This document shows positions 1-10,065 of a stretch of DNA of 64,000 bases, one piece after another. The position numbers were made by a program, and so were the translations under genes. Source of the DNA: Silene latifolia (Eukaryota > Streptophyta > Magnoliopsida > Caryophyllales > Caryophyllaceae); assembly GCF_048544455.1 (NCBI RefSeq), contig NC_133536.1, forward strand, positions 41,722,152 to 41,786,151, in the 5' to 3' direction. Under the pieces are notes generated by a model. It ran no database searches, was not told the origin of the DNA, and worked only from the letters and a program-made list of their open reading frames with translations. The stretch's first letter is position 1. Every line of letters starts with the position of its first letter.

Positions 1-822
1 CCACGAACTCGGGGGGGGGGGGGGGAGTTGTGATAAGCCTGAACCGGCCTGGGTAGACATGAAGGGTTGATGGGCCAAGCGAGCCATGGAGGTTGAGGGT
101 CTGGGCTGGGGTTTTTGTGGGCTACACATTTCACATGAGCTCGGCGTGATGAAGATTTCGAGTTGTGCGGGTTGAAGTCCGGGCTGGTGGGCAGGGTGGA
201 CTGAGGCCCAATGGACAACTCGGCTCAGTGTGAACCAAGCTAACCCGCGCTCTATTGTCCACCTCTACCTCCACCTAGTCCGCCCATGAACAATTCGATT
301 ACACAAACATACAAGGGAATGAAACAAGAGACCGAAATGACAGTTGAGAGCTTCAAATGAACTCAAATATTCATTATAGGGAGGAGATATCCGTTTATAG
401 TTATAAATGAATCAAATATCCACTCACTTTAAACATAAGATAAGCAATAAGTTGTATGGTAGAGCTTAAAAATGTTATCACTTTAAGTATATTTGACCCG
501 TCTTTCATTTTAGACGGATATATCCCTCGAGACCAATGGTAAAATAAATGTAGGTAACGGCAGTCAACATTGAGCACGTTTCATTCTCCAATGTAAATAG
601 TCCACTTAATTACAATTAATTAATTTAATAATAAGTGGTCCTCCTTGTCACTTCCACTACTAAATACTCCTGCTATCTCCCTCTCATAATCTTGTACATG
701 TCCCACAGCACAAATTTTTGTGAACGATCGGGTCAAATAAAACCCACTTGGGTAGATAAAGACAAGCTATTTATATTTTTCTGAGCATTTTTATTTTTGT
801 CATATCTACCCAAATAACCAAG
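1..822. other. Intergenic DNA, no gene recognised
   Basis: I see no gene here. A run of 15 G lies at 11-25. A short hairpin-like CCGTCT...AGACGG stretch near 500-520 resembles a degraded MITE end. The remainder is AT-rich. Confidence 0.5.
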
Positions 823-889
823 GGCGAAACTAGTGAATAGCAAGGAGTAGCGGCTGCTACTCCAAATCCATAAAAAAAAAAGAAAAAAA

Positions 890-1480
890 AAACAGTCAGG
901 GGGTATGGCAGGTGCGGCAATCTGGTTATACTCCTGCTGGTTGTTATGAGTGGCTTAGAGGAGCAAGGACCAAGGTAGAATGGCACAATGCAATTTGGGA
1001 CAGTTGGAATCTGCCTAAACACAGGTTTATGGGATGGCTTATAGCTCATAACTCCCTGCACACTAACAGCAGACTGAAAGGATTTGGGATGAATGTTGAT
1101 GGAATGTGTTTCCTATGTGGGCAGGCAGAAGAAACACAAAAGCATTTGTTCTTTGAATGTGCTTTCAGCAGACAGGTTATACAAGAACTGATGAAATTTT
1201 CTGGCTTAAGGTTACCTGATACCGATGTCCTGCACTGGTGCATCCATAACACAGGCCTGAAAACGCAGAGAAAAGTAAAGAATGCCCTGGTTTTGAGTGC
1301 TATGTATCAGGTGTGGCAGCAGAGAAACAAGAGTCGTATTGAGCAGCTGGTATTGAGGCCTAGTCGTATTGCACAGTTGATCATTGATGATATGAAGAAG
1401 AGGATAAAGGAAAGGGATAAGAAGAAGCTGACCGCACAGGAGTTAGATTGGCTAGGGAGTTACCAAAAAAAAAAAAAAGG
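890..1480 (+). mobile_element. 5'-truncated LINE fragment with zf-RVT domain
   Basis: The open frame 912-1523 encodes the C-terminal zinc-binding domain of plant L1-type LINE reverse transcriptases (zf-RVT). Around residues 20-90 it shows W-x-LP-x-HRF-x-GWL, then CFLCG, then H-x3-F-x-CAFS, the usual C-x2-C/H/C arrangement. Basic helices (DDMKKRIKERDKKK) follow. No RT or endonuclease lies upstream, so this is the 3' end of a truncated element, and an A-run at 1464-1477 fits its tail. The frame continues past the A-run only by chance. I could not find a convincing target duplication. A domesticated single-domain gene is a less likely alternative. Confidence 0.7.
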
Positions 1481-1556
1481 AGGAAGATGGACTTTCGCTA
1501 CCCCAGTTATCATACTGATATAAAATTAAGTAGAGTTGTAATATAAGTATCATTAT

Positions 1557-1630
1557 GTGAGTGGTCCAGTGGTAAAGTTGGGGAGTTGTAGTTTTAGGCC
1601 TTATTCCTGACCAGTTGTGTTCGACCCTCT
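1557..1630 (+). mobile_element. tRNA-like SINE head (relic)
   Basis: A box-A-like GTGGTCCAGTGG near 1561 is followed about 55 bases later by a box-B-like GTTCGACCC near 1618. Spacing and order match an internal RNA polymerase III promoter of a tRNA-derived SINE. No intact tRNA cloverleaf or tail is evident. Confidence 0.4.
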
Positions 1631-1636
1631 TCAGAA

Positions 1637-1833
1637 GCAATTTTTCGTTTTCTTTTTCACATCAGCTAGCTTACTTGAAAGGCATTTCTATTTTAAGTGA
1701 TTTTATTGCAATTGTGTTCTTGTTTCCATAATTGTAGCAATTTTTCGTTTTCTTTTTCACATCAGCTAGCTTACTTGAAAGGCATTTCTATTTTAAGTGA
1801 TTTTATTGCAATTGTGTTCTTGTTTCCATAATT
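1637..1833. repeat. Tandem duplication of 100 bp
   Basis: The block beginning GCAATTTTTCGTTTTC at 1637 is repeated from 1737. The two copies look identical to about 1833, giving a period of exactly 100. It is non-coding and appears recent, unless it is an assembly duplication. Confidence 0.85.
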
Positions 1834-2278
1834 TTATACGAATATAACCAGTTTATGGACTATACAACTGGATGTATAATAGCATTGTACATCCAAAGTT
1901 ATTTTAGTCTTCCTCAACTACTTTTATATGTCAAACCCTAAAACCAAGACTAAGTAATTCAATTCAACTCCTCTTCTCTCTCTAACTGTTTCTATATTTT
2001 GATCTCCATCTTCCTCCATTATGTAGTTAACTAATCTTCTCCTTTTAAATTATTTTAACAACTATTATATCTCCCATTCTTCAATCAGAATCAATATGAA
2101 TTTAATTGATTTTTACCATCACGGTGAGAGAAGCTTCAACGGCAGATGAAACATCAAAAGGTATCATCATCAATGGAAAAAAAAAACTTTGAAGGAGCAT
2201 GAAATAATCAATAGAGTTTTTATCGAGATTTAGATTATATAAATAATGAAATCTCATCTTACAAATCTGTTTGAATTA

Positions 2279-2824
2279 GGTCGTGTTTTTTTTAAACTAT
2301 ATTTCCTATAAATTTAAGCTCGAATTCTTTTCATAATAGCTCGAATTCTTTTCTTAATAACTCGTATTCTTTTCATACATTACAATTTAGTTCAAGCTCG
2401 TGTTCGTTTTATAATAGCTCACATTCTTCTCATAATAGCTCGTATTCTTATTAGCTCATTTTTTAAAAAAAAAAAATAGCTCGTATTCTTCATGTGCGTA
2501 CAATTTATGAGTTAATAGACATTTAGTTATGAAATACTATAACATCTGAAACATTATTTGGTCGTGTTTTTTTGAAAGCACATTACATAAAATTTAACTC
2601 GAATTCTTTTTATAATAACTCATACTCTTTTCTTAATAACTCGTATCTTTTCCATGCATTACAATTTAGTTCAAGCTCGTGTTCTTTTCAAAGTAGCTCG
2701 TATTCTTCTCATAATAGCTCGTATTCTTTTTAACTTGAATTTTTAAGCTCATATTTTTTTTTTGTATATAATAATAACTCGTATTATTCATGTGCGTACT
2801 ATTTACGAGTTTATAGACATTGAA
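2279..2824. repeat. Degenerate minisatellite in two higher-order blocks
   Basis: A roughly 20-bp motif close to TAGCTCGTATTCTTTTCATA recurs many times with variants such as AGCTCGAATTC and AACTCGTATTC. The cluster forms two diverged blocks, about 2279-2530 and 2566-2824. Both start with GGTCGTGTTTTTTT and end with TTCATGTGCGTAC, ATTTA, GAGTT and ATAGACATT. This indicates a segmental duplication of an older minisatellite. Confidence 0.7.
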
Positions 2825-3621
2825 ATATTATATAAGACCAAATTTGGGGGAAAGGGGAACTTTTGCTAAAGAGAGAACTACAGTAAGCTAAGTTTTACGT
2901 TGTTGAAGTAAAATTTTTAATTTTTTTTTTAATGGGCTATAGATTGTTAATCATATATTATATGGACCTGATGTACAATGCTTCTGTATAACAGGATGTA
3001 TAATCCTATTTGTGGAATATAACTCATTCTATAATTTACACTTAGTAAGAGTATGCTATCTATTAGGAGCATATATAAAAATATATTCACAAATTATTAC
3101 TTGTTAGTCCCCCGTTTCAATCATTTATTTACCTATTTATTCTTGCGAGTGGTATTTTAATCCCTCGGAGACGATTAAAACAAATGATGTACAAAGTATA
3201 ATTTTTTCTTCTTGTTATACAAGTTGTGTCACTTTTTGTTAATAACACTTAACGGCAAACGAATTGTTCACATATATAAGTGCTCATATAATTTGCTAAA
3301 CTAGTAGGATCTAAAAGGCCTAGGCGCAATAAAAAAATCTCAGAGTAATAAGTGCAAAAGTAATTCATCTTCTGAAATTCAAAATGCAATTATTATAAAA
3401 AAATTTAAGTTCATTTTTGTATTCCTAAGATATCGAAGAAGTGTTACAAAATTTTCGCTACCCCATAAATTAAATCCTGGCTTCGCCCCCTGCAAATAAG
3501 TGATATTTGACCGTCACAAACTTGTGACGGATATACCCGTCACAAGGAAGACTTATTGGTCCCATAATAACTCTTGTACACTTACTTTCAGATTAGTAGC
3601 TACTCCGCACCTCACTAACTT
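2825..3621. other. Intergenic DNA, no gene recognised
   Basis: No coding region is evident. A small CCGTCACAA...TTGTGACGG palindromic stretch at about 3511-3545 resembles a degraded MITE end. Confidence 0.4.
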
Positions 3622-4034
3622 GAGTTAACTGCTAATTTTTTTTTTATTTTTTTTTTTATTAGTTTTTATTTTTTTAGCAAAAGGGGAATAACTTACAATG
3701 TAACAAAGTAAGCTACTCGACTAGGTAGCACCAGAAAGTCGACAACTAAATCTAGCACTACAAGGCCATACCTAGTGATAACATAACTATTAATTAAAAT
3801 TAACAAAACAAAATTAAGAGAAACTAAATCGATGGTTGGATGGAAAAGGACGGAGGGTTGGCCATGAGCACCCGAACCAGCTTCAAATGCATGCTTGACC
3901 TCCGGAAAGCATTGGCATATACGAATCGCAGAGAGGCAATGATAAGGTGTACTTCCACTCTTACGAAAAGAATGAAGAAAAAAAATGCGATAAGCAAGAT
4001 AACGAAGTCCGCCATTAGCGGAGTTAACTGCTAA
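3622..4034 (-). mobile_element. Short non-LTR retroposon with 14-bp target duplication
   Basis: The insert 3636-4020 is flanked by a perfect direct repeat GAGTTAACTGCTAA at 3622-3635 and 4021-4034. On the minus strand it ends in an A-rich tail (the T-rich stretch at 3636-3675), the signature of target-primed reverse transcription. A minus-strand open frame crosses it but starts outside the insert, so it is not a gene. The body is probably a 5'-truncated LINE tail; a SINE or a processed transcript fragment is also possible. Confidence 0.75.
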
Positions 4035-4109
4035 ATTGCTACTGTAATACTCTAGTAACTCAAAGTTCACCTTTTACAGAACTCCCAACTAACTTTGCTA
4101 CCACGTGTT

Positions 4110-4592
4110 AGTTCGGTTCAACTCAGGTTGGATTCATTTTTCACTTTTAATCGGTTGTAGAAATTTCGGATCGGTTCAGGTTCGAGTTGGGTCAATATCG
4201 GTGCAAATAAAGTTCGAGTCAGGTTAATATCATAACAGATGAGATTCGAGTCAGGTCATAATCAGATCGGATGTCAAGGGATTAGGTCTTTATTCAAAAC
4301 ATTGGATATAATACGAATTTTTTTTTAAAAAAAAAGTAATAAATAATGTTTTTTTGTATAACTACGATATAATATTAATTCATTGTCGTCAAATGGGTGA
4401 CACTCATGTATAAAAAGACACCCTAGATGTGACGCCTAGGTACATTCGGGTCATATCAGGTTTCTATGTTGGGTTTCTGTCATCAATGTACGAGTTTAAA
4501 TCGGTTCCGGTATATATCAGTTCGTATTAAAACAATTCTGATTGAAACAGTTCAGGTTCATTCGATTTTGGGTCTATTTCGAATATTACAAA
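4110..4592. repeat. GGTTCGGGTT-type repeat, left part, interrupted by a Helitron
   Basis: Repeated GGTTCAGGTTCGAGT-like words fill this stretch. The same sequence style resumes at 8225-8365, directly on the other side of the Helitron 4593-8224. I infer one older repeat split by that insertion. Confidence 0.5.
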
Positions 4593-4623
4593 CTAGTTGG
4601 AAAGCCCGTGCGATGCACGGGGC
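4593..4623 (-). other. Helitron H0 3' terminus (hairpin + CTAG)
   Basis: The stem pairs 4604-4611 with 4615-4623, allowing one bulged G. A 7-base spacer precedes CTAG at 4593-4596. Spacer length and stem sequence match the H1 terminus at 62,767-62,797, so both belong to related families. Confidence 0.75.
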
Positions 4624-5596
4624 TTCCATTAGGATTATCTGTAAAAATATATTTTTAAGTTGATAAAAAAGTCCTACTATGTTGTCATTGATGAAAAAAA
4701 AAATCGTGATTGGTATAGATGATAACCGATGAATTATTAATGCTTTTAGCATAAAAGTTTTGTCATCGATTAGTATAACATCAAGTGACATAGTTAATTA
4801 GTTATAGTATGTCGCTCGCTTTTTCATTTGTTACAGACACAATCGGTTTTTAATTAAATACAAAACGCTTTCTCTATAAACATGGTGGAGCTCACCAATA
4901 TGAACCCTTAATAACGGAGACATATCTTTATGAGTTTTGCAAATTATTTTACAACTACATAAAACTGAATGATGTTACAAAAAACATCAGTTATCATAAT
5001 TATATATATTTAGTGCGTTGAGAGAGAATATTAGATCTCTTACAACATAATTTTACCTTGACTATTTACAATTAAGAGTATTTGCTCCTTATACACATCT
5101 CGCAATATCTCTGATTCTATTACATAGAATGCACGGGCACTTAGTAATATCTCTGACAATATCAGTTAGTAGTTTATGTCATTTTTTAAAATAGTTGGGT
5201 TACCAAGTTAGTATAATAATGTCAGTTAGTAGTATATATTTTATGGCACCGCTAAAAATGTTATTTGACGTTACCATGATCTGGTAAAGAAAACTATTAA
5301 AGTTAACAAAAAGTCAAATTATGCTACAAATGGAAGCAAACAAAATATCGGGGATTGATTTAGATGAGGACAGATTAATCATCAGTTCCTATAACAAAAA
5401 AGCAACAAAAGTGTTGTGGCATTTGGTATTTAACTATATCAGTTGTATACTAACATTCAGAGATATAGTTGGATTATAGAGTCACCGTTCTTATTGTCTT
5501 AGCACCATCTATTTTTTAACGAAATAGTCTTTGACTACTTATCCTTAAAAACTCCATGCAAAATATATAATACGACATCTTAATTTGGTAAATTAT

Positions 5597-6465
5597 GAAA
5601 ACTTCTTTGTAAACAATGTCCTTCTTGTGGACTTGATACATTAGGTCTCTATCATCGATGTAAAATCTTAATCTCTCGGATGACGTTGTTTTTGAAACTA
5701 CATAAAGTTGTCCATTAATAAAAATTGGTTTCGGCAGGTAAATTTCAACATGATTTAGTAACTGTCCCTAGCTCTTGTTTATTGTTATGACGCAGCATTA
5801 GAGCCGGCAAACAATGACACGACATGAAAACACGACAAGAATCCGACACGAAATTAACGGGTTTGGGTTGACATTTAACGACCCATTTATGTAAGTGGGT
5901 CGACACGAACACGACACGAGATTTAATTGGGTTAGGTTTGGGTTGAGCACTCTACACACGAACCCGACACGAATAACTTATTTACTAAATTAATCCCAAA
6001 TTTTCTTGATCCTCACATAAATATACTTACACTTTCCAAATATGACATGACACGAAAATACGACACGAAATTCACGGGTTAGGGTTGAGCTTTGATGACC
6101 TATTAATGTAACTGGATCGACACGAACACGACACGAGATTTAATTGGGTCGGGTTTGGGTTGAAGAGTTCGTGACCCGTTTAAATGTGACATCTGAACCC
6201 GACACGAGCTGATCTGTTTGTCACGTCTATGTAGCATGACCTCAACGTATATATTGTCTCTACTTAAGAACGAAAAGAATCTTTGTATCTGAGGAAGTCA
6301 TCACTATCCTCGGGTTCAGTACCTTTTGCCGACTTTGGAACCCGTAAGTATCTTCCCTTCTACTATAAATTTTCTAGGGCGATTGATAATAAGACAGGAC
6401 TCGTTAGATAATCCTCTTACGGAGTTAATGTTCCTCTACAATTACGTAACCGGCATACCATATTT
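5597..6465 (-). pseudogene. Helitron helicase (RepHel C-terminus) pseudogene, interrupted
   Basis: Read on the minus strand, 6465-6238 contains helicase-type words (GKILTGSKVGKR, then NPRIVMTSSDTK and FVLK after a frame change). The reading resumes at 5790-5597 with ITINKS, EIYLPKPIF, NGQLYVVS and DIVYKEVF. These match the conserved end of PIF1-like helicases in plant Helitrons, where the final AMTINKSQGQ motif and the YLP-x-P-x-FxxGQLYVA motif are hallmarks. Several stops and at least one frameshift make it non-functional. The 440-bp gap between the halves is the hAT-like insertion at 5799-6229. Family recognition is from memory of the motifs. Confidence 0.75.
5799..6229. mobile_element. hAT-like element inserted in the Helitron helicase
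   Basis: Imperfect terminal inverted repeats TAGAGCCGGCAAACA and TAGACGTGACAAACA bound the insert. It is flanked by an 8-bp near-duplicate, CGCAGCAT (5791-5798) and TGTAGCAT (6230-6237), which differs by two C/T transitions. Inside are two diverged copies of a CGACACGAACACGACACG block, near 5900 and 6118. An 8-bp duplication fits the hAT superfamily. Removing the insert rejoins the helicase reading. Confidence 0.65.
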
Positions 6466-7647
6466 GGTAGAGCATATTATTATGATGAGTTATATTAAAA
6501 AAATTCATGATGTATACTCTCTCCCCTTCTTAAACTCTTCCACTTGGCTTTTTAGAGGTCAAACTTTTAAAACTTTGACCATTAATATGTCGAAATCATG
6601 ATCAAACTTCCGCATTAACAATTGTGTAAAAGCAATACGGAAGATCATTGAAGAAGATAAAATATACTTAGTGTGAAATTCCTAAAAGATAATGAATCTT
6701 ACTCCCAAAGTCTACACGAACTAAAATACCCGACAAAATCTCGCATAATGAAAACAAAGGCGAAGCCTAAAAGTAAGGATGCCAAATGGGGGATAAGACA
6801 TGACAAATGTAAGCCTTCTCATACCCGTATTTAATAGAAAAATTACATGCCCTTACTTGTCGCAAGTAAAATTTTTCAAAAACATAACCGCTTCAACTTT
6901 GTCTATTCTATAACTTTCTCAATAATTATGATATTATTTTACCCTTATATAACACCCATGGTTGGCACGATTTAAAATTCAGTTTGAGTCCAACACTTGC
7001 TACATCCAAGACAAATGCGATATAGTTAGACACTTGTGATAGATTTTCCTTTTTGATCAAATTAATTTACTTTTTTCTTATTGTAGAGCTAACAATAATT
7101 TTTATTCTTATGTAGAAAGCTAACATTTATTTTGAGCCAATTACTTATTTATTCCGTTCCTCATGATTTTGGAGTATATATGTACCTTGTGTTACAATGC
7201 CTAATTGTTAATATTTGTTTTGAACCAATAGCTATAATGGAGATTATAAAATTAAAAATGGGATTAACTTAAGATCAATTACTAACAACAAGGTTAAAAA
7301 TAAGTAAATATTGGCAAGAAAAAAAACATCAACAAGTAATTAATTAGATATGAGAAAGGTCGGGAGATCATGAAAAATCCGATATTTAGGTTTTTTTTCA
7401 AAGAAATTAGTTACCTGTTTTTTTTTTTTATTCATTCAATTTATAATATGAAATATAGAGAACTTATTAGGTCCTTTTATATCATTTTACCAAAAAAAAA
7501 ACAGCTACATTTCGGTTAGTTTGCCAAACATTTTTAGCTTAACCAATTAAATTATCACTTCTTAATTTTCAGTTACCTTTTAATCTACATTTTTAAGTTT
7601 CAGTTAACTTTTAAGTTAGTATGACAAATGAAATTTAAAATATAGTA

Positions 7648-8021
7648 GAGTTAATTATATTTTACTCCTTTTTGAAATCCACATTCTAAAAATTACCCCC
7701 TTTTGAAATTTTTTGCTAAAATTACTCCCTTATGTTGTATTTTTCCTAAAATTGCTTCAAAATTTTAATTTAAGTGACTTATTTTGTCTGTTTTTGAACT
7801 CTTCCTCCATTTGTTTACATAGTTATACCTTTCAAAGTATAAATTGGCTAAGGCATAAAAGGGAATAAGTTCAAAAACAGACGAAATAGGTCACTTAAAT
7901 TGGAGTTTTTTAATAATTTTAAGAAAAAATGCAACTTGGAAGTAATTTTAGCAAAAAAATTTAAAAGGGAGTAATTTTAAAAATGCAAATTTCAAAAGAG
8001 AGTAAAATCTAATTAACTCGA
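7648..8021. mobile_element. Foldback MITE with long inverted repeats
   Basis: The left arm starts GAGTTAATTATATTTTAC and the right arm's complement starts GAGTTAATTAGATTTTAC. The arms pair imperfectly over about 150 bases each. TATAGTA occurs directly left (7641-7647) and right (8022-8028), consistent with a 7-bp target duplication. There is no coding capacity. Confidence 0.7.
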
Positions 8022-8224
8022 TATAGTATATGAATAATGTTTATATTATAATTTAATCTACTTATATTAGGATGCTGACTTTATTAAAATATTAGGAAAT
8101 CTACTTTTATTAGGATAATTTTATTAAATTTGTTTCGAAATCTACTCTTGTTAGGAATTCTGAAAAAGTTGGACTCTCTAATATCGCTCGAAAAGTTTCT
8201 GCTTTATATATATATATGTATTGA

Positions 8225-8365
8225 TTCGGTTCGATTTCAAATCAATTTAGGTCGATTCAGGTTTCGGGTTGAAGTTTAGTTATACCTTTCGGGTGTAGGG
8301 TCAGATGTCGATTCACGTATTTTCAATCTGTTTTCGGGTTCGGTATACTTTTGTCAGGTCTATAT
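8225..8365. repeat. GGTTCGGGTT-type repeat, right part
   Basis: TTCGGTTCG, GGTTTCGGGTTG and TTTTCGGGTTCGG words continue the pattern seen at 4110-4592. It is probably the distal half of the repeat split by the Helitron. Confidence 0.45.
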
Positions 8366-8904
8366 GAGAGGCCGTCTTTCCATAAAAAATTTAGAAATTA
8401 ATGTAAAAAAAATAGAATATTAAATTGTTAAAATGGATATAGCTGTATGTATAATATAATACTTCGTAACAGATTACCAATAAAAAAGATAAATGAGTAA
8501 ACTTGTAAGCAAAAAATTGCCGAATGAAAGCCATCTTGAAGCACGATTAATAGTAAAAGGATTACGAATACACACTTAAACTAGTAGTCTCTGCTCCTTC
8601 TGTCATTTGTCCCGGTTATTTGTTATATATTTGTTTTGGCATGAAAATCAAGAAAATGAAAAAAAATGAGAGAAAAATAATGATAAATTTAAGAGTTATT
8701 TCACATACCACTTCACATGTCTATTTTCTCAACAAAAATAGAAACTACAACAAATGAGTAATGCACCGCAAAACGACTACAGATAATAATTTAGCGGAAC
8801 ATAGAGAGTAGCTTGATAAGAATTTCGTTTCTTACATGTCTTTGTTTGTTGGAAATATAATTTTAAATATAAAGTGATGAATTTTAAACTTTTGAGTAGT
8901 GCAA
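8366..8904. other. Intergenic AT-rich DNA
   Basis: No gene, repeat or element edge was recognised here. Confidence 0.4.
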
Positions 8905-8912
8905 TATTTGTA

Positions 8913-9605
8913 GGTCTTGATTTTCGCAGTATACATTTTACTCATCTCAATACAATATTGACAATTATACCCCTTTCATTTCTCCTTTCATTTTTCCTCT
9001 CTACCTTCTCTCTAATTTCAAACCTTCCTCTAATTTCAAACCTTCATCCCGTCTAGTTTTACAAACCCACTATTCAAATGGTTGTTGTCGACATTGGGTA
9101 AAGGAATTCCCTGACCGACTAGATCGACGGATTTTTGTAATTTGTTTAATTTATGTATTCCACTGTACACTTGCACAAATGCACTATATGTGATTGCCGC
9201 CTTGTACATTATTTATTTACTACTTTGACCTTTTTTTTTTATATATGTACTACCTATGTCTGCCTGATGAAAGGAATCCGGCGACCACCATCCACCGGTA
9301 GTCCTTATCGCCGTTGATATTCGAATACACCAATATCCCCGCCATCCCAAACAAATTGACAATAATTAATTTGAACATAAACCCCTATTAAAAAAAAAAT
9401 ACAAAACTGAGTCAATGTGTCAATTTAATTATTAATAATGGATTATTGAATAATTTGACGAAGGTTGAAGAAACTCGAGGATGTAACAATAGAGAGAAGG
9501 TAGAGAGAATTAGATTGATATTTTTTAATTAAGGGTAGAGAAGTGGAAACTTTGGTGCAAAATGTACTAAGATGAGTAAAATGTGTACTGCGAAAATAAA
9601 TTCCG
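8913..9605. mobile_element. Non-autonomous hAT-like MITE
   Basis: Terminal inverted repeats share ATTTTCGCAGT followed by ACATTTTACTCATCT (left from 8920; right complement from about 9597). TATTTGTA at 8905-8912 is repeated at 9606-9613, a perfect 8-bp target duplication typical of hAT elements. A pyrimidine-rich stretch and its complement extend the pairing inward. The open frame at its left edge is incidental. Confidence 0.75.
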
Positions 9606-9757
9606 TATTTGTATTTTGAAAAATTATTTTAAAATAAGATACTTTGAATCAATTCAACTTCCAAGTGCCATGTACTTAAATTGGAAAAAATTGCTATTAT
9701 CCAACATAATTCAAATTGACATTTCAATCTGATATTGAATTTACTAACCAAGGATTA

Positions 9758-10062
9758 GGGCATTAGCAATAGACAAACCCCAAATGAGGTTTGTCTAATG
9801 CCACATCACTCAACATACAAACCTTTCTAACAACAAACCTCAATACAACAATAGACAAACCTCTTAAATATAGACAAACCTCATAAAAGTATACTACATG
9901 GGGTCCACTATCTCTCACAACCAAAAACACAAACCTGTATACAAAATTGTAACCATTCTCATCTATGAACCTCAACCCCCATTCCCAACAATAGAGAGGT
10001 TTGTCAACAAACCTCTAAAAAGTACACAAACCTCTATTGACAAACCTCTATTGTTGATGCCC
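9758..10062. mobile_element. Tourist/PIF-Harbinger-like MITE
   Basis: Termini are GGGCATTAGCAATAGA on the left and, as complement on the right, GGGCATCAACAATAGA. TTA flanks both sides (9755-9757, 10063-10065), the 3-bp target duplication of PIF/Harbinger elements. Internally ACAAACCTC is repeated many times in both orientations. Confidence 0.75.
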
Positions 10063-10065
10063 TTA

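Larger units (their letters stand above)
823..3493. mobile_element. Possible composite element with imperfect terminal inverted repeats
   Basis: The left edge (from 823) begins GGGCGAAACTAG and continues to GGAGTAGCG. The reverse complement of the right edge (about 3455-3493) begins GGGCGAAGCCAG and continues to GGGGTAGCG. The two edges are similar over about 30 bases with mismatches. A related TTTCGCTACCCC stretch also occurs near 1494. This could be one old DNA transposon that collected the LINE fragment and the minisatellite blocks inside it, or two relics of one family in opposite orientation. No target duplication was identified. Confidence 0.25.
4593..8224 (-). mobile_element. Decayed autonomous-type Helitron (H0)
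   Basis: The minus-strand 3' end is at 4593: a hairpin with GCACGGG/CCCGTGC stem, a 7-base spacer, then CTAG followed by T. The 5' end is placed at 8224, where the minus strand reads A^TCAATACATATATATA. The flanks on both sides are the same kind of GGTTCG-rich repeat, which supports the span. Inside, 5597-6465 encodes remnants of the PIF1-like helicase C-terminus in the same orientation, as expected upstream of a Helitron 3' end. The element has been invaded by a hAT-like element (5799-6229) and a foldback MITE (7648-8021). The 3' end is well supported; the exact 5' base is an inference. Confidence 0.65.

Noticed and set aside
5110..5145. Second Helitron-like 3' end (TGCACGGGCACTTAGT)
   Set aside because: Only one half of a hairpin is present and the end reads TTAG rather than CTRR.
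6326..6601. Plus-strand 91-codon frame
   Set aside because: It is antisense to the decayed Helitron helicase, whose minus-strand motifs are recognisable.
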